Source: Microvirga sp. (GTDB lineage: Bacteria > Pseudomonadota > Alphaproteobacteria > Rhizobiales > Beijerinckiaceae). From it: DNA of 64,000 bases. The notes under the pieces are model-generated. The model was not told the origin of the DNA and ran no database searches. It saw only the letters and a list, made by a program, of their open reading frames with translations. The stretch lies in contig JAQSWQ010000002.1 of assembly GCA_029266525.1 (NCBI GenBank), positions 62,001 through 126,000 of the forward strand, in the 5' to 3' direction. The position numbers were made by a program, and so were the translations under genes. This document shows, in pieces, positions 44,345-51,919 of this stretch; positions within the stretch are counted from its first letter, which is position 1; the number at the start of each line of letters is the position of its first letter.

Positions 44345-45063
44345 CAGTCGGCGAGCAGGCGGTAGCCGACGCCCCGGACGGTCTGGAGATAGGCGGGATT
44401 GGCCGGATCCGCCTCGATCTTGCGCCTGAGCCGCGTGATCTGGACGTCGACGTTGCGCTCGCTCGCGCCGTTGCCGCCGCCGGCGAGCTCCTCGCGCGGG
44501 ACGTTCGCGCCGGCGCGGTGGCCGAGGATGGTCAGGATCTCGCGCTCGCGCTCGGTGATGCGGATGATATCGTCCTCGCGCCGCAGCTCGCCGCGGTCGA
44601 ACCGGAACAGGAAGGGCCCGAAGCGGACGCTCTCGGGCTCGGCCCGCTGCGCCGGCGCGGTCTCGGCGACCGAGCGCCTGAGAATGTTGCCGAGGCGCAG
44701 CACCAATTCGCGCGGCTCGAAAGGCTTCGGCAGGTAATCGTCGGCGCCGATCTCGAGGCCGGTGACGCGGTCCTCGGGATTCGCGCGCGCGGTCAGCATC
44801 AGGATCGGCACCCGCGAGCCCGCGCGCAGGCGCCTTGCGTAGTCGAAGCCGGTCTCGCCCGGCATCATCACGTCGAGCACGATCGCGTCGAAAACCAGGG
44901 CCTCGCCCTTCGCGCGAGCTTCCGCCGCGCTCGCGGCCGTCGTGACCCGGTAGCCGTTCTCGGACAGGAAGCGCGCCAGCAGCTGGCGCAGGCGCCGGTC
45001 GTCGTCGACCACGAGGACGTGCGGCGCGTGGTCGGGGATCTCGATGCGGGCCCGCTCCATCAT
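44344..45063 (-). CDS. OmpR-family response regulator (PetR-like)
   Basis: 239 residues. Receiver domain with acidic pocket VVDDDRRLRQL, phospho-acceptor D63 in IVLDVMMPGETGFDYA, and conserved K in DDYLPKPFEPREL. The winged-helix output domain reads ITEREREILTILGHRAGANV, then NVDVQITRLRRKIEADPANP and TVRGVGYRLL. The order MarR - OmpR regulator - kinase recalls PetP/PetR of Rhodobacter capsulatus, where the pair is needed for cytochrome expression and growth; homology is suggested by layout and not proven here. Overlaps MarR by 4 bp. Confidence 0.92.
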   Translation of the reverse strand: MMERARIEIPDHAPHVLVVDDDRRLRQLLARFLSENGYRVTTAASAAEARAKGEALVFDAIVLDVMMPGETGFDYARRLRAGSRVPILMLTARANPEDRVTGLEIGADDYLPKPFEPRELVLRLGNILRRSVAETAPAQRAEPESVRFGPFLFRFDRGELRREDDIIRITEREREILTILGHRAGANVPREELAGGGNGASERNVDVQITRLRRKIEADPANPAYLQTVRGVGYRLLAD

Positions 45064-45578
45064 CGCTGCGTTCGTGCTCCCCCGAGGATCGCCGTGACCC
45101 GCGGCCGGTCGCCGGGATCGATCATGGCGAAGAGGAAGCGGCTTGCCGCTTCCCGCAGCGCCTCCGGCCCCTCGCTCAGCGCGCGCATGATACGCCGCGT
45201 CTGCAGCTTCGCCAGCCTCAAGGCGAGCTCGTGGCCCTCGGGCGTGGTGAAAAGAAGGCGCTGGCGGCGGTCCGAGGTGCCGGTGCGGCTCTCGACGAAG
45301 CCCTTGCCGATCAGCTCCTTGAGCACGCGGTTGAGGCTCTGCTTGGTGATCTTCAGGATGTCGAGGAGCTCGGCGATGGTCATGCCCGGCTGGCGGTCGA
45401 CGAAGTGCAGCACCCGGTGATGGGCCCGGCCGAAGCCGTAATCGGTGAGGAGGCGGTCGGCGTCGCCGACGAAGTCGCGATAGGCGAAGAACAGCAGCTC
45501 GATCAGGTCGTAGGCCGGGCGCTCCTCGAGGATGTCGTCGCCTGCCGGCGGGGTCTCGACTCTGAGGGCTTGGGTCAC
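45060..45578 (-). CDS. MarR-family transcriptional regulator (PetP-like)
   Basis: 172 residues. Winged HTH: RVLHFVDRQPGMTIAELLDI, LKITKQSLNRVLKELIGKGF (recognition helix), VESRTGTSDRRQRLLFTTPE (wing). The flanking helices give the MarR dimer. First gene of the MarR-regulator-kinase operon. Upstream of it, GTCA-N7-TGAC (GTCAGCTATGTTGAC) is a candidate self-operator. Confidence 0.9.
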   Translation of the reverse strand: MTQALRVETPPAGDDILEERPAYDLIELLFFAYRDFVGDADRLLTDYGFGRAHHRVLHFVDRQPGMTIAELLDILKITKQSLNRVLKELIGKGFVESRTGTSDRRQRLLFTTPEGHELALRLAKLQTRRIMRALSEGPEALREAASRFLFAMIDPGDRPRVTAILGGARTQR

Positions 45579-45706
45579 GGCGTGTCCGTCGATTTTAAGT
45601 CAGCTATGTTGACATATCTCAGGAGGATTGTTACCCGTCAACCCTCCGGCGCGTAACGAATGTGCGGGCCGGCGCCGGCCGGCGGCGAGGATGTTGCCGG
45701 ATCACC

Positions 45707-45762
45707 CCGGCGATGTCGGCCAAAAATGCCGGCGATGTCGGGGAGCGATCCGGCGATGATGG
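45707..45762 (+). promoter_or_regulatory. Three helically phased direct repeats upstream of the aminotransferase gene
   Basis: CCGGCGATGTCGG at 45707-45719 and 45729-45741, and CCGGCGATGATGG at 45750-45762: periods of 22 and 21 bp, two helical turns. This is the spacing expected for co-operative binding of a regulator on one DNA face. It lies 38 bp upstream of the ATG, so it may overlap the leader or promoter. The binding protein is unknown (Lrp-type or the divergent MarR are candidates). Confidence 0.45.
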
Positions 45763-45800
45763 CGATCATCGCCGGAAGACCCTTGGAGGAGACGAGAGAC

Positions 45801-46685
45801 ATGGCGACCCCCTTCGATCAGCTCGACGGCTGGATCTGGTTCGACGGCAAGCTCGTGCCGTGGAAGGAGGCCAACATCCATGTCCTCAGCCACGGGCTGC
45901 ACTACGGCTCCTGCGTGTTCGAGGGCGAGCGGGCCTATGGCGGCGAGATCTTCAAGTCGACCGAGCATTCCGAGCGCCTGAAGCGCTCCGCGCAGGTGCT
46001 CGACTTCGAGATTCCCTATTCGGTCGCCGAGATCGACCAGGCGAAGCGCCTCGTCTTGCAGAAGAACGGCCAGAGCGACGCCTATGTGCGGCCCGTGGCC
46101 TGGCGCGGCTCGGAGATGATGGGGGTTTCGGCGCAGGACAACGCCATCCACCTCGCCATCGCCACCTGGCAGTGGCCGAGCTATTTCGACCCGGCCCAGA
46201 AGATGAAGGGCATCCGCCTCGACATGGCCGAGTACCGCCGCCCGGACCCCGCGACCGCGCCGTCGCTCGCCAAGGCGGCCGGGCTCTACATGATCTGCAC
46301 GATCTCCAAGCACAAGGCCGAGCGCAAGGGCTACGCCGACGCGCTCATGCTCGACTGGCAGGGCCGCGTCGCCGAATGCACCGGCGCCAACGTCTTCTTC
46401 ATCCGCGACGGCGCCATCCACACCCCGATCGCCGACTGTTTCCTCGACGGCATCACCCGCCGCACGGTGATCGAGCTTGCCCGCCGCCGCGGCTTCGAGG
46501 TCGAGGAGCGCCGCATCCTGCCGGACGAGCTCGAGCGCTTCAACGAGTGCTTCATCACCGGCACCGCCGCCGAGGTCACCCCGGTCTCCGAGATCGGGTC
46601 GTGGCGGTTCCAACCCGGCAACATGACCAAGGTGCTCATGGAGGACTACGCCGAAGCCGTGCAGCCGAAGCGCAAGGCGGCCTGA
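45801..46685 (+). CDS. ilvE: Branched-chain amino acid aminotransferase
   Basis: 294 residues from ATG at 45801 with GGAGGAG upstream; the longer open frame includes the repeat region and is not used. PLP fold-type IV enzyme interconverting Leu/Ile/Val and their 2-oxo acids. Motifs: LSHGLHYGSCVFEGERAYGG, the PLP-lysine region SKHKAERKGYADALML (Lys near 163), VAECTGANVFFIRDGAIHTP, and FITGTAAEVTPVSEIGSWRF. Valine/leucine link with mmsB and the acyl-CoA dehydrogenase elsewhere in the window is thematic only. Confidence 0.93.
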   Translation: MATPFDQLDGWIWFDGKLVPWKEANIHVLSHGLHYGSCVFEGERAYGGEIFKSTEHSERLKRSAQVLDFEIPYSVAEIDQAKRLVLQKNGQSDAYVRPVAWRGSEMMGVSAQDNAIHLAIATWQWPSYFDPAQKMKGIRLDMAEYRRPDPATAPSLAKAAGLYMICTISKHKAERKGYADALMLDWQGRVAECTGANVFFIRDGAIHTPIADCFLDGITRRTVIELARRRGFEVEERRILPDELERFNECFITGTAAEVTPVSEIGSWRFQPGNMTKVLMEDYAEAVQPKRKAA

Positions 46686-46706
46686 TCCTCACCTCGGCTC
46701 CGACCA

Positions 46707-46943
46707 TCAGGCCGCCACCGTCTGAACGGCGAACGAGATCTCAGCCTTGAGTACCGGCTGATTGCTCTCGTCCCGGACCTCGATTGAAAAATCGCGAGGG
46801 TTCGCCTCTCGCGACGCAGTACCTGCCATTTCGGCCAAGGCTTCGGCTGCTTCGTCTCTGGCCTCATTGATCCCGTCGAGCTCCAAGCCGACCTCGTCGC
46901 GGGTGAGTTCGTTGCCATTGTGAACGTCAAAGAAGTAGCGCAT
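46707..46943 (-). CDS. DUF6894 family protein
   Basis: 78 residues, strong GGAAGGAGGGG ribosome site. It begins MRYFFDVHNGNELTRDEVGL and continues LDGINEARDEAAEALAEMAG, the compact alpha/beta DUF6894 pattern abundant in Rhizobiales (often several copies per genome) and frequently linked to general stress regulons. Biochemical role unknown. Confidence 0.88.
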   Translation of the reverse strand: MRYFFDVHNGNELTRDEVGLELDGINEARDEAAEALAEMAGTASREANPRDFSIEVRDESNQPVLKAEISFAVQTVAA

Positions 46944-47064
46944 GCCCCTCCTTCCTTCCTGTATTTGCTGTGGGCGGAGGTCGGTCACCCGTTCGCCGCC
47001 CTGTTGTTGCGGCTTAGTCGCCCGGTGTCGCGGGGTGACCACCCGCGAGCGCCCAAGCGCCGTG

Positions 47065-47346
47065 CTACCAGCGCCGGCCCCATCCGCCACGGCTCCGTAG
47101 CAGCCTTGCCAGGACCAACAGGATCACGGCCCCTAGCGTCGCGCTGAGGATCGCCGCGACTATGCCGGAGCCGAGCCGGACGCCGAGCCGCGGGAACAGG
47201 AGGCTTGCGATCAGCGCGCCGACGACGCCGATGACGAGATCGCCGACAAGGCCGAAGCCGGTCCCCTGCACGATCTGCCCGGCGAGCCACCCGGCGATCA
47301 GGCCGACCAGCAGGATGACTGCGAGACTTTCGCCCGAGATGTGCAT
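47065..47346 (-). CDS. GlsB/YeaQ/YmgE family stress-response membrane protein
   Basis: 93 residues, three transmembrane helices rich in glycine: AVILLVGLIAGWLAGQIVQG, GLVGDLVIGVVGALIASLLF and GIVAAILSATLGAVILLVLA. The family (transglycosylase-associated protein) is induced by stress in many bacteria, and no activity is established. The C-terminal RSRGGWGRRW is basic. It lies among other small stress-type genes on the minus strand. Confidence 0.92.
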   Translation of the reverse strand: MHISGESLAVILLVGLIAGWLAGQIVQGTGFGLVGDLVIGVVGALIASLLFPRLGVRLGSGIVAAILSATLGAVILLVLARLLRSRGGWGRRW

Positions 47347-47417
47347 GGCGCGTTCCCCTCGACGACGACGTCGGTGCAGTCAGCGAAGCCGCCGGATCGC
47401 TCCGGTGGCGCTTCGGT

Positions 47418-47738
47418 TTACTCGCAGGTCTGGATGCGCTTCGTCGTCATGCGGCCGAAGCGATCTTCCTTCTTCACGATCGTCGTGCGGCAGCCGACGT
47501 TGCCGGTGGTGCGGATTTCCCGATCGCGGGGCCGGACGATGACGCGATCCTCGCGATGGCCTCGGCGGATGCCGCGGTCCTCATAATCGCCGCGGCGCAT
47601 GCTGCGCTCGCTGCCGCGGTCCGACCCGATCCCGATGCTGGGCCCGCCCGACCCACCCGGCCGGATCTCGATGCCTTGAGCCGAGGCCGCGGTCGCGCTG
47701 AGAAGCATGACGGAAAGCGTGACAGCAATGTGTTTCAT
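47418..47738 (-). CDS. Exported small protein, basic/acidic-rich, unknown function
   Basis: 106 residues. Signal peptide MKHIAVTLSVMLLSATAASA (cleavage near SAQG). The mature part is unusually rich in Arg, Asp and Gly (GSDRGSERSMRRGDYEDRGI) and ends with a two-cysteine region NVGCRTTIVKKEDRFGRMTT ... QTCE that may form a disulphide. Similar short exported proteins occur widely in Rhizobiales as hypothetical. An EcfG-type promoter lies upstream, suggesting general-stress control. Confidence 0.75.
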   Translation of the reverse strand: MKHIAVTLSVMLLSATAASAQGIEIRPGGSGGPSIGIGSDRGSERSMRRGDYEDRGIRRGHREDRVIVRPRDREIRTTGNVGCRTTIVKKEDRFGRMTTKRIQTCE

Positions 47739-47776
47739 GGCAGTCCTCCCAAGCGATTATTTGTCCACTTGATGTC

Positions 47777-47801
47777 AACATCTGAAATTCAACTTTGTTC
47801 C
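47777..47801 (-). promoter_or_regulatory. EcfG-type general stress promoter
   Basis: On the minus strand, GGAAC (47801-47797), 17 nt, GTT (47779-47777): the alphaproteobacterial EcfG consensus GGAAC-N16/17-GTT. It lies about 40 bp upstream of the ATG of the exported 106-residue protein. Confidence 0.6.
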
Positions 47802-47986
47802 GCAGAATTGACAGTTATCCGGTTCAAGAAGATTCCTGGTTAACATTGCAACATGTCTTCGGAGCCGTAGCACTCTCCCAGGCGTGTTCTCACGAGTACA
47901 GAACCGCGCTCGAAAACGGCAGGGCTGGGAAAACCGGTGCGGCCCTCTCGTCGGCCCTGAGCAAGGCCAGGGCTGGCGGCCGACTC

Positions 47987-48244
47987 TCACGACATATTGG
48001 CGGAACCAGGATCGGGCGGAACAGGCGAAGTCCGCTCCAGCTCGACATCGAGCGAAAGCCGCGTGGTAGCCTCTCGCGCTACCCGCGCATCGCCATCGAG
48101 AAATTTCAGATGCATCAACAGCGCTTCGACCGCGCAAGTCAGATGTTCAACCTTTTCGTGAGCATCACTTGCCGATCTCGATTTCTCGATATGTCTCTCG
48201 ACTCCGAACCCCAGCGAGATCGGAGTGGCGCCTTCGGCATTCAT
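47987..48244 (-). CDS. Small hypothetical helical protein
   Basis: 85 residues from ATG at 48244, preceded by TTAGGAAC at good spacing. It begins MNAEGATPISLGFGVERHIE, with helical segments AHEKVEHLTCAVEALLMHLK and VAREATTRLSLDVELE. No family recognised. Coding status is supported by the ribosome site and by balanced composition. A longer plus-strand frame over the same DNA looks artefactual. Lower GC than the surroundings. Confidence 0.5.
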   Translation of the reverse strand: MNAEGATPISLGFGVERHIEKSRSASDAHEKVEHLTCAVEALLMHLKFLDGDARVAREATTRLSLDVELERTSPVPPDPGSANMS

Positions 48245-48381
48245 TGGTTCGTTCCTAACGAGCAGAGACGCGAGCACACATGGTCAACGGCGAGCGACAT
48301 TGACCCTCCTAGTGGACGGCCCGTCATGCGGAGCGCGCGAGTCCGCGCGGCAGCGCGGAGCGTGTCAATTCAGGTCGGGCG

Positions 48382-49113
48382 TCACGGGCGCGCAAAGAGC
48401 GCATCATTCCGGCTGCGCCACGCATGATCCGAAAGCCACTTATAATCCTGATCGGGCATAAGGGGGATGGTCTTCACCTGAGCTTCCAGAAGCGGAAGGA
48501 AGAAGCTGTCCCGCTTATGCGAAACCTTGAGAGAGCGAATCGGCACGACAATGCTGTCCTTGCCGGGCATGAAGAAGCCGCCGGCGGCGACGATCGCGTA
48601 GTCTCGCCGGTCCTTGGTCGCAAAGACGATGTTCCTCACCTCGCCGACGATCTTGTCGTCGGAACTCCGGACCTCGGAGCCGATGATCTCGTCGGCCCGC
48701 AACCCGGGCTCCAGGTCGGCGATCTCGATGAGCGGCTTGGCATCCTTCTCGCCACGCCGGCCGTGCGCTGCGCCGCGCTGAACCTTCGGGTGCCGCGCGT
48801 CGATCTGCTTCTCGGCCTCGTCTTCATCGTTGTCCCCGAGCTTGCCCAGCGAGGGTGATGAAACGAGCTCGCGGATGTTCCCCAAGAGACGCTCGCAATC
48901 CTCATGACGCCCGTAGGACCAGAGGGTGAATGCGGCGTCGCGCAAGCTGCGGAGGTCGCGCACGCTCTGCCGATTGGCCGGCCCGCGAAGCCCCGGATTT
49001 TGGAGGATTGCCTCCTCCAGCTTGGCGTCGGCGATCTGGCAGTCCGCCGCGGCCCCCGAAAATCCAAAAGCGCCAAAGAACGTAAGTGCCAGGAGGAGAT
49101 TTGCAGCTTTCAT
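48382..49113 (-). CDS. PRC-barrel domain exported protein
   Basis: 243 residues from ATG at 49113 (GGGAG site); an upstream extension in frame is not coding-like. Signal peptide MKAANLLLALTFFGAFGFSG, cleavage near AAAD. A helical region with conserved cysteines (ADCQIADAKLEEAI and HEDCERLLGNIREL) is followed by an acidic/basic linker. The C-terminal PRC-barrel (about residues 145-235) reads LRADEIIGSEVRSSDDKIVG, EVRNIVFATKDRRDYAIVAA and KDSIVVPIRSLKVSH. Exported PRC-barrel proteins in Rhizobiales are stress-related but functionally undefined. Confidence 0.82.
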   Translation of the reverse strand: MKAANLLLALTFFGAFGFSGAAADCQIADAKLEEAILQNPGLRGPANRQSVRDLRSLRDAAFTLWSYGRHEDCERLLGNIRELVSSPSLGKLGDNDEDEAEKQIDARHPKVQRGAAHGRRGEKDAKPLIEIADLEPGLRADEIIGSEVRSSDDKIVGEVRNIVFATKDRRDYAIVAAGGFFMPGKDSIVVPIRSLKVSHKRDSFFLPLLEAQVKTIPLMPDQDYKWLSDHAWRSRNDALFARP

Positions 49114-49675
49114 GTGGTCGATCTCCCGGTGCGGCCGCCGATGTGGCGATCGAGACGGTGCAAGAGCACGAGACTCGCCCGCCCGACTGATCGAGACTCC
49201 GGCCCGAAATATGGTAAAGCTCTTCGAAGGTTTACGCGATTGTTTCGGCAAAAGCAATGAGAACAAGGTATTTCTTGCAATGACGGCGAGATAATTAAAT
49301 TGATCTTGAACAAAGATAGGCGGGGCACCATTTAACTTACCCTGCCTCAGGTAGGTACGAAGCGCGCGTTTAACGAGCCGGAAATCGCCGGCTGAGAACG
49401 GCAGCGTCCAAGCACTGCTCGTTTGCCGGCAGGGCGGACCGCCCGCTACCTTGGGCACGGCCGGCTATGATCGCCGAAATTGCATCTGCCTTCGGGCTCC
49501 CGGGGCGCGGTCCACTCGCTTACGCGGTCGCAGACGCGATCCGTTCAACTTTGCGGTAGCGCCTGCGGCGCCCGCCCAGCAAAGCCCGCAGGCTCATTTT
49601 TAGACGGCTTTCGGATCCCGAGTTGGCCGGCGCTCGGCGGCAAATGCCGGCCTTCGCTTGCAGGAGCGGCTGGCG
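49114..49675. other. 562-bp gene-free region with inverted repeats
   Basis: No convincing gene. It is comparatively AT-rich between 49200 and 49330. It holds an imperfect inverted repeat GTAAA-N12-TTTAC (49214-49235, centred on TTCGAA) that could be a regulator site for the PRC-barrel gene. It also has a GCCTGCGG/CCGCAGGC stem (49561-49568, 49586-49593) followed by TCATTTTT, a weak plus-strand terminator shape. Confidence 0.35.
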
Positions 49676-49936
49676 ATGGAACGCGCGTCGTGCGATACAA
49701 ATGGCATGAGCGGATGGCTGATGCAGGCGAGTTATTCGGGATCGTCACCAGAGACGGGAATGACGCTCGAGATGTGGGCCGTCTGGGTTCCAGACCATGC
49801 GGACGCTGCGGGCGCATTGGCGGAAACGGCTGGCAATCTTCCCACCACGACCTTATGCGAGCTCTCGGATGATCACATGAGGAGCTTGGGATTGAGCGAG
49901 GAAGGACAGATCGCTCGCGTCCGGTGCATCTTCTAG
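49676..49936 (+). CDS. Hypothetical small protein
   Basis: 86 residues from ATG at 49676 with CAGGAG about 10 nt upstream. The second half has a regular amphipathic pattern (VPDHADAAGALAETAGNLPT, TTLCELSDDHMRSLGLSEEG). No family recognised. Located in the low-gene stress region before a 46-residue membrane peptide and the HWE kinase. Confidence 0.42.
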   Translation: MERASCDTNGMSGWLMQASYSGSSPETGMTLEMWAVWVPDHADAAGALAETAGNLPTTTLCELSDDHMRSLGLSEEGQIARVRCIF

Positions 49937-49966
49937 CGCGGCGAACAGCTCGCTCGGGATCGGTCG

Positions 49967-50107
49967 ATGTTCAAACGCAAGGGCCCGGCGCACGCCGCCT
50001 ACGGCAGCGATGCCTCTCGCCAACGGATGCGCAAAAAGTGGTGGCTTGCTACGGCCCTTGTTTTGCTCGCTTCAATCCTGGCTTTCGTCGTCGCTCGATT
50101 TTCGTGA
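49967..50107 (+). CDS. Small single-span membrane protein, 46 residues
   Basis: MFKRKGPAHAAYGSDASRQR followed by MRKKWW and a continuous hydrophobic helix LATALVLLASILAFVVARFS to the end. The basic residues before the helix predict a cytoplasmic N-terminus. The ribosome site is weak. No family recognised, but the topology is convincing for a bitopic small protein. Confidence 0.45.
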   Translation: MFKRKGPAHAAYGSDASRQRMRKKWWLATALVLLASILAFVVARFS

Positions 50108-50283
50108 TCGCGGTGAGAGGGTATGCCTCGGACGACTGCTCTCCCGGTTGAGACGAAGTACCGCTTCGCAACGCGTGGTAGCCACCGCTTCGATCTGGTT
50201 GGCATGGCGGCGGCGCTCCTCACCTTTGAGGTTCGGTGCATTGGGCGCCGCGCTGGTAAAAGGTAAGCGCGTGTTTACGGCGA

Positions 50284-51006
50284 ATGGCGAGGCGGGGCAT
50301 GGGCAGGGAAAAGGAGATACGGTTAGAGGCGGAAAACGTAAATCTCCGACACCTGCTCGCGCGGGCAGGCATCGATGCTGCCGAACACAAGATCGTAGAG
50401 CAATTACAGCGCATCCTTCTCGAGGAACTACACCATCGGGTGAAGAACACGCTCGCGACCGTGCAGGCGATAACGTCGCAAAGCCTGCGAACAGCGCAGA
50501 GCATGGAGCACGCCAGGGAAGCGATTTCAAACCGGCTGCTGGCCTTGGGCAGGGTGCATGACCTGCTCCTACGGACGAGCTGGAGCAGCGCGAAGCTCGC
50601 CGAAATGCTCGATACCGCGATCGCGCCGTTCAAGACGCCCGGCGCCCGCCAGTTCCTGATCCAAAGCACCGACATAGACGTGGGTTCGGGAGCGGCGCTC
50701 CCGCTCGCCATGATCCTCAACGAGCTCTGTACGAACGCGGTCAAGTACGGTGCGCTCTCGTCGCCGAAAGGGCGAGTCAGCATCATAACGAAGGTCGACG
50801 AGAGCGCTCGACGGTTCCGGCTGACATGGGCTGAGACAAGAGGCCCGGCGGTGCAGGAGCCGACACGCCGCAGCTTCGGGATGCGCCTCATAGAGCAGAG
50901 CTTCGTGAGCCAGCTTCAAGGGACCGCGAAGGTGAAGTTCGTGCCCACCGGCGCCGTTTGCGAGCTCGACGTTCCGCTCGCTGCTCTCCAGCCGAACGTA
51001 GACTGA
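50284..51006 (+). CDS. HWE/HisKA_2-family sensor histidine kinase, cytoplasmic
   Basis: 240 residues without transmembrane helices or a recognisable sensor domain. The phospho-acceptor box LEELHHRVKNTLATVQAITS (His near 46), the ATPase N-box ILNELCTNAVKYGALS, and the WxE motif LTWAETRGP define the HWE/HisKA_2 class. The final SFGMRLIEQSF is the G-box region. Such kinases often feed the PhyR-EcfG general stress switch in alphaproteobacteria; consistent with the stress-type neighbours but unproven. The N-terminus could start at 50284 or 50299. Confidence 0.88.
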   Translation: MARRGMGREKEIRLEAENVNLRHLLARAGIDAAEHKIVEQLQRILLEELHHRVKNTLATVQAITSQSLRTAQSMEHAREAISNRLLALGRVHDLLLRTSWSSAKLAEMLDTAIAPFKTPGARQFLIQSTDIDVGSGAALPLAMILNELCTNAVKYGALSSPKGRVSIITKVDESARRFRLTWAETRGPAVQEPTRRSFGMRLIEQSFVSQLQGTAKVKFVPTGAVCELDVPLAALQPNVD

Positions 51007-51031
51007 GGCATCAACGCGCGATCCGTGACGC

Positions 51032-51060
51032 TTGACACCCGGGCGCTGCTCTGTTAGGAA
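51032..51060 (+). promoter_or_regulatory. Sigma70-type promoter before terminase pair
   Basis: TTGACA (51032-51037), 17 nt, TAGGAA (51055-51060), with a further TATAGT immediately after. It drives the short hairpin-rich leader described next. Confidence 0.55.
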
Positions 51061-51066
51061 TATAGT

Positions 51067-51156
51067 GCTGTCGAGAACCGCGGCCGGGGCTTCTGCCCCG
51101 CCGCGGCGAGCGTCAAGCATCACGAGCCGCCCGCGACCCGCGCCGGGCGGTTTTTT
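51067..51156 (+). ncRNA. Candidate short RNA or attenuator leader
   Basis: About 90 nt from the predicted start to an intrinsic terminator. A 12-bp stem (CCGCGG and GGGGC, 51078-51090, with GCCCC and CCGCGG, 51095-51106; TTCT loop, one bulge) precedes the terminator hairpin. Promoter, structure and terminator together form a complete small transcription unit upstream of the terminase genes. It could be a stand-alone small RNA or control read-through into them. Confidence 0.5.
51127..51156 (+). terminator. Intrinsic terminator
   Basis: CCGCCCG (51127-51133) pairs with CGGGCGG (51144-51150) and is followed by TTTTTT (51151-51156). It is the clearest rho-independent terminator on the plus strand in this window, located 53 bp before the start of the next gene. 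Confidence 0.8.
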
Positions 51157-51208
51157 CATGCGCCATTCTCGACCCGCCCCCCGATCCGCCGCCCCCCAAG
51201 GAGCCCCC

Positions 51209-51919
51209 ATGCGACTGATCACGCATCCGCCCGAGAAGCGGGCGCAGGCCAAATGGCTTGGCGAGACCACGCCCTTGAACTGCGCCGAGATCGCGGCGCG
51301 GGTCGATGCGAAGCCCTCGACCGTGCGCACCTGGAAGCGCGACGACAAGTGGAAGCGCCCGGCCGACGCGCCGGAGCGGCGCAGCTTCACGCAGGAGCAG
51401 CGCGCCGCCATCGGGCGGTTGCGCGGGCTCGGCGGCACCAACGCCGACATCGCCCGCGTTGCCGGGTGCAGCGCCGACACCATCGCGCGCGTGCCGCCGG
51501 TCCCGCCCAAGGGCCTGAAGGCCAACGCGGCGGCGCCCCTTCCGGGCTTCGCGCCCGAGGAGGCCGCGAAGCTGCACGAGGCGCTCGCCGGCGGCGGCCA
51601 TGCCAAGCGCGAGCTCGCGGGCCTTGTCGCGCGGGCGCTCGCGCTCGCCGCGGCCGACCTCATGAGCGACCGCACGCTTCCGCCCGACCGCCGCGCGCGG
51701 GGAATGGCGGTCCTCGTCGCAACCATCAAGGCGCTGCCGGACGAGCCGCCGGCCGCCGGAGCAGCTTTGCATGATCACCAGCCCGGACCCGCCACTTTCG
51801 AGGACACCAACGCTCTCCTGGAGGAGATCGCGCGCCGCTTTGCAGATCTTGGCGTCGCAGGGGAGGTTGACGGAGCGCCTGGCGGACCTGCCGCCGCCGA
51901 TGCAGCGGCGCCTGCTTGA
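51209..51919 (+). CDS. Small terminase-like HTH protein (gene-transfer-agent/phage type)
   Basis: 236 residues from ATG at 51209 (AAGGAG, 6 nt). Two HTH-like segments are visible: CAEIAARVDAKPSTVRTWKR (about residues 24-43) and GGTNADIARVAGCSADTIAR (about 76-95). Helical stretches follow, and then a Glu/Ala-rich tail. Position and HTH character fit the gp1/TerS role of DNA recognition in phage-like packaging. It overlaps the large-terminase reading frame by about 149 bp. No capsid or portal gene follows. Confidence 0.68.
   Translation: MRLITHPPEKRAQAKWLGETTPLNCAEIAARVDAKPSTVRTWKRDDKWKRPADAPERRSFTQEQRAAIGRLRGLGGTNADIARVAGCSADTIARVPPVPPKGLKANAAAPLPGFAPEEAAKLHEALAGGGHAKRELAGLVARALALAAADLMSDRTLPPDRRARGMAVLVATIKALPDEPPAAGAALHDHQPGPATFEDTNALLEEIARRFADLGVAGEVDGAPGGPAAADAAAPA

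Noticed and set aside
47795-48427. 210-codon plus-strand frame
   Set aside because: Irregular composition, no ribosome site, and opposed by a better minus-strand candidate at 47987-48244.
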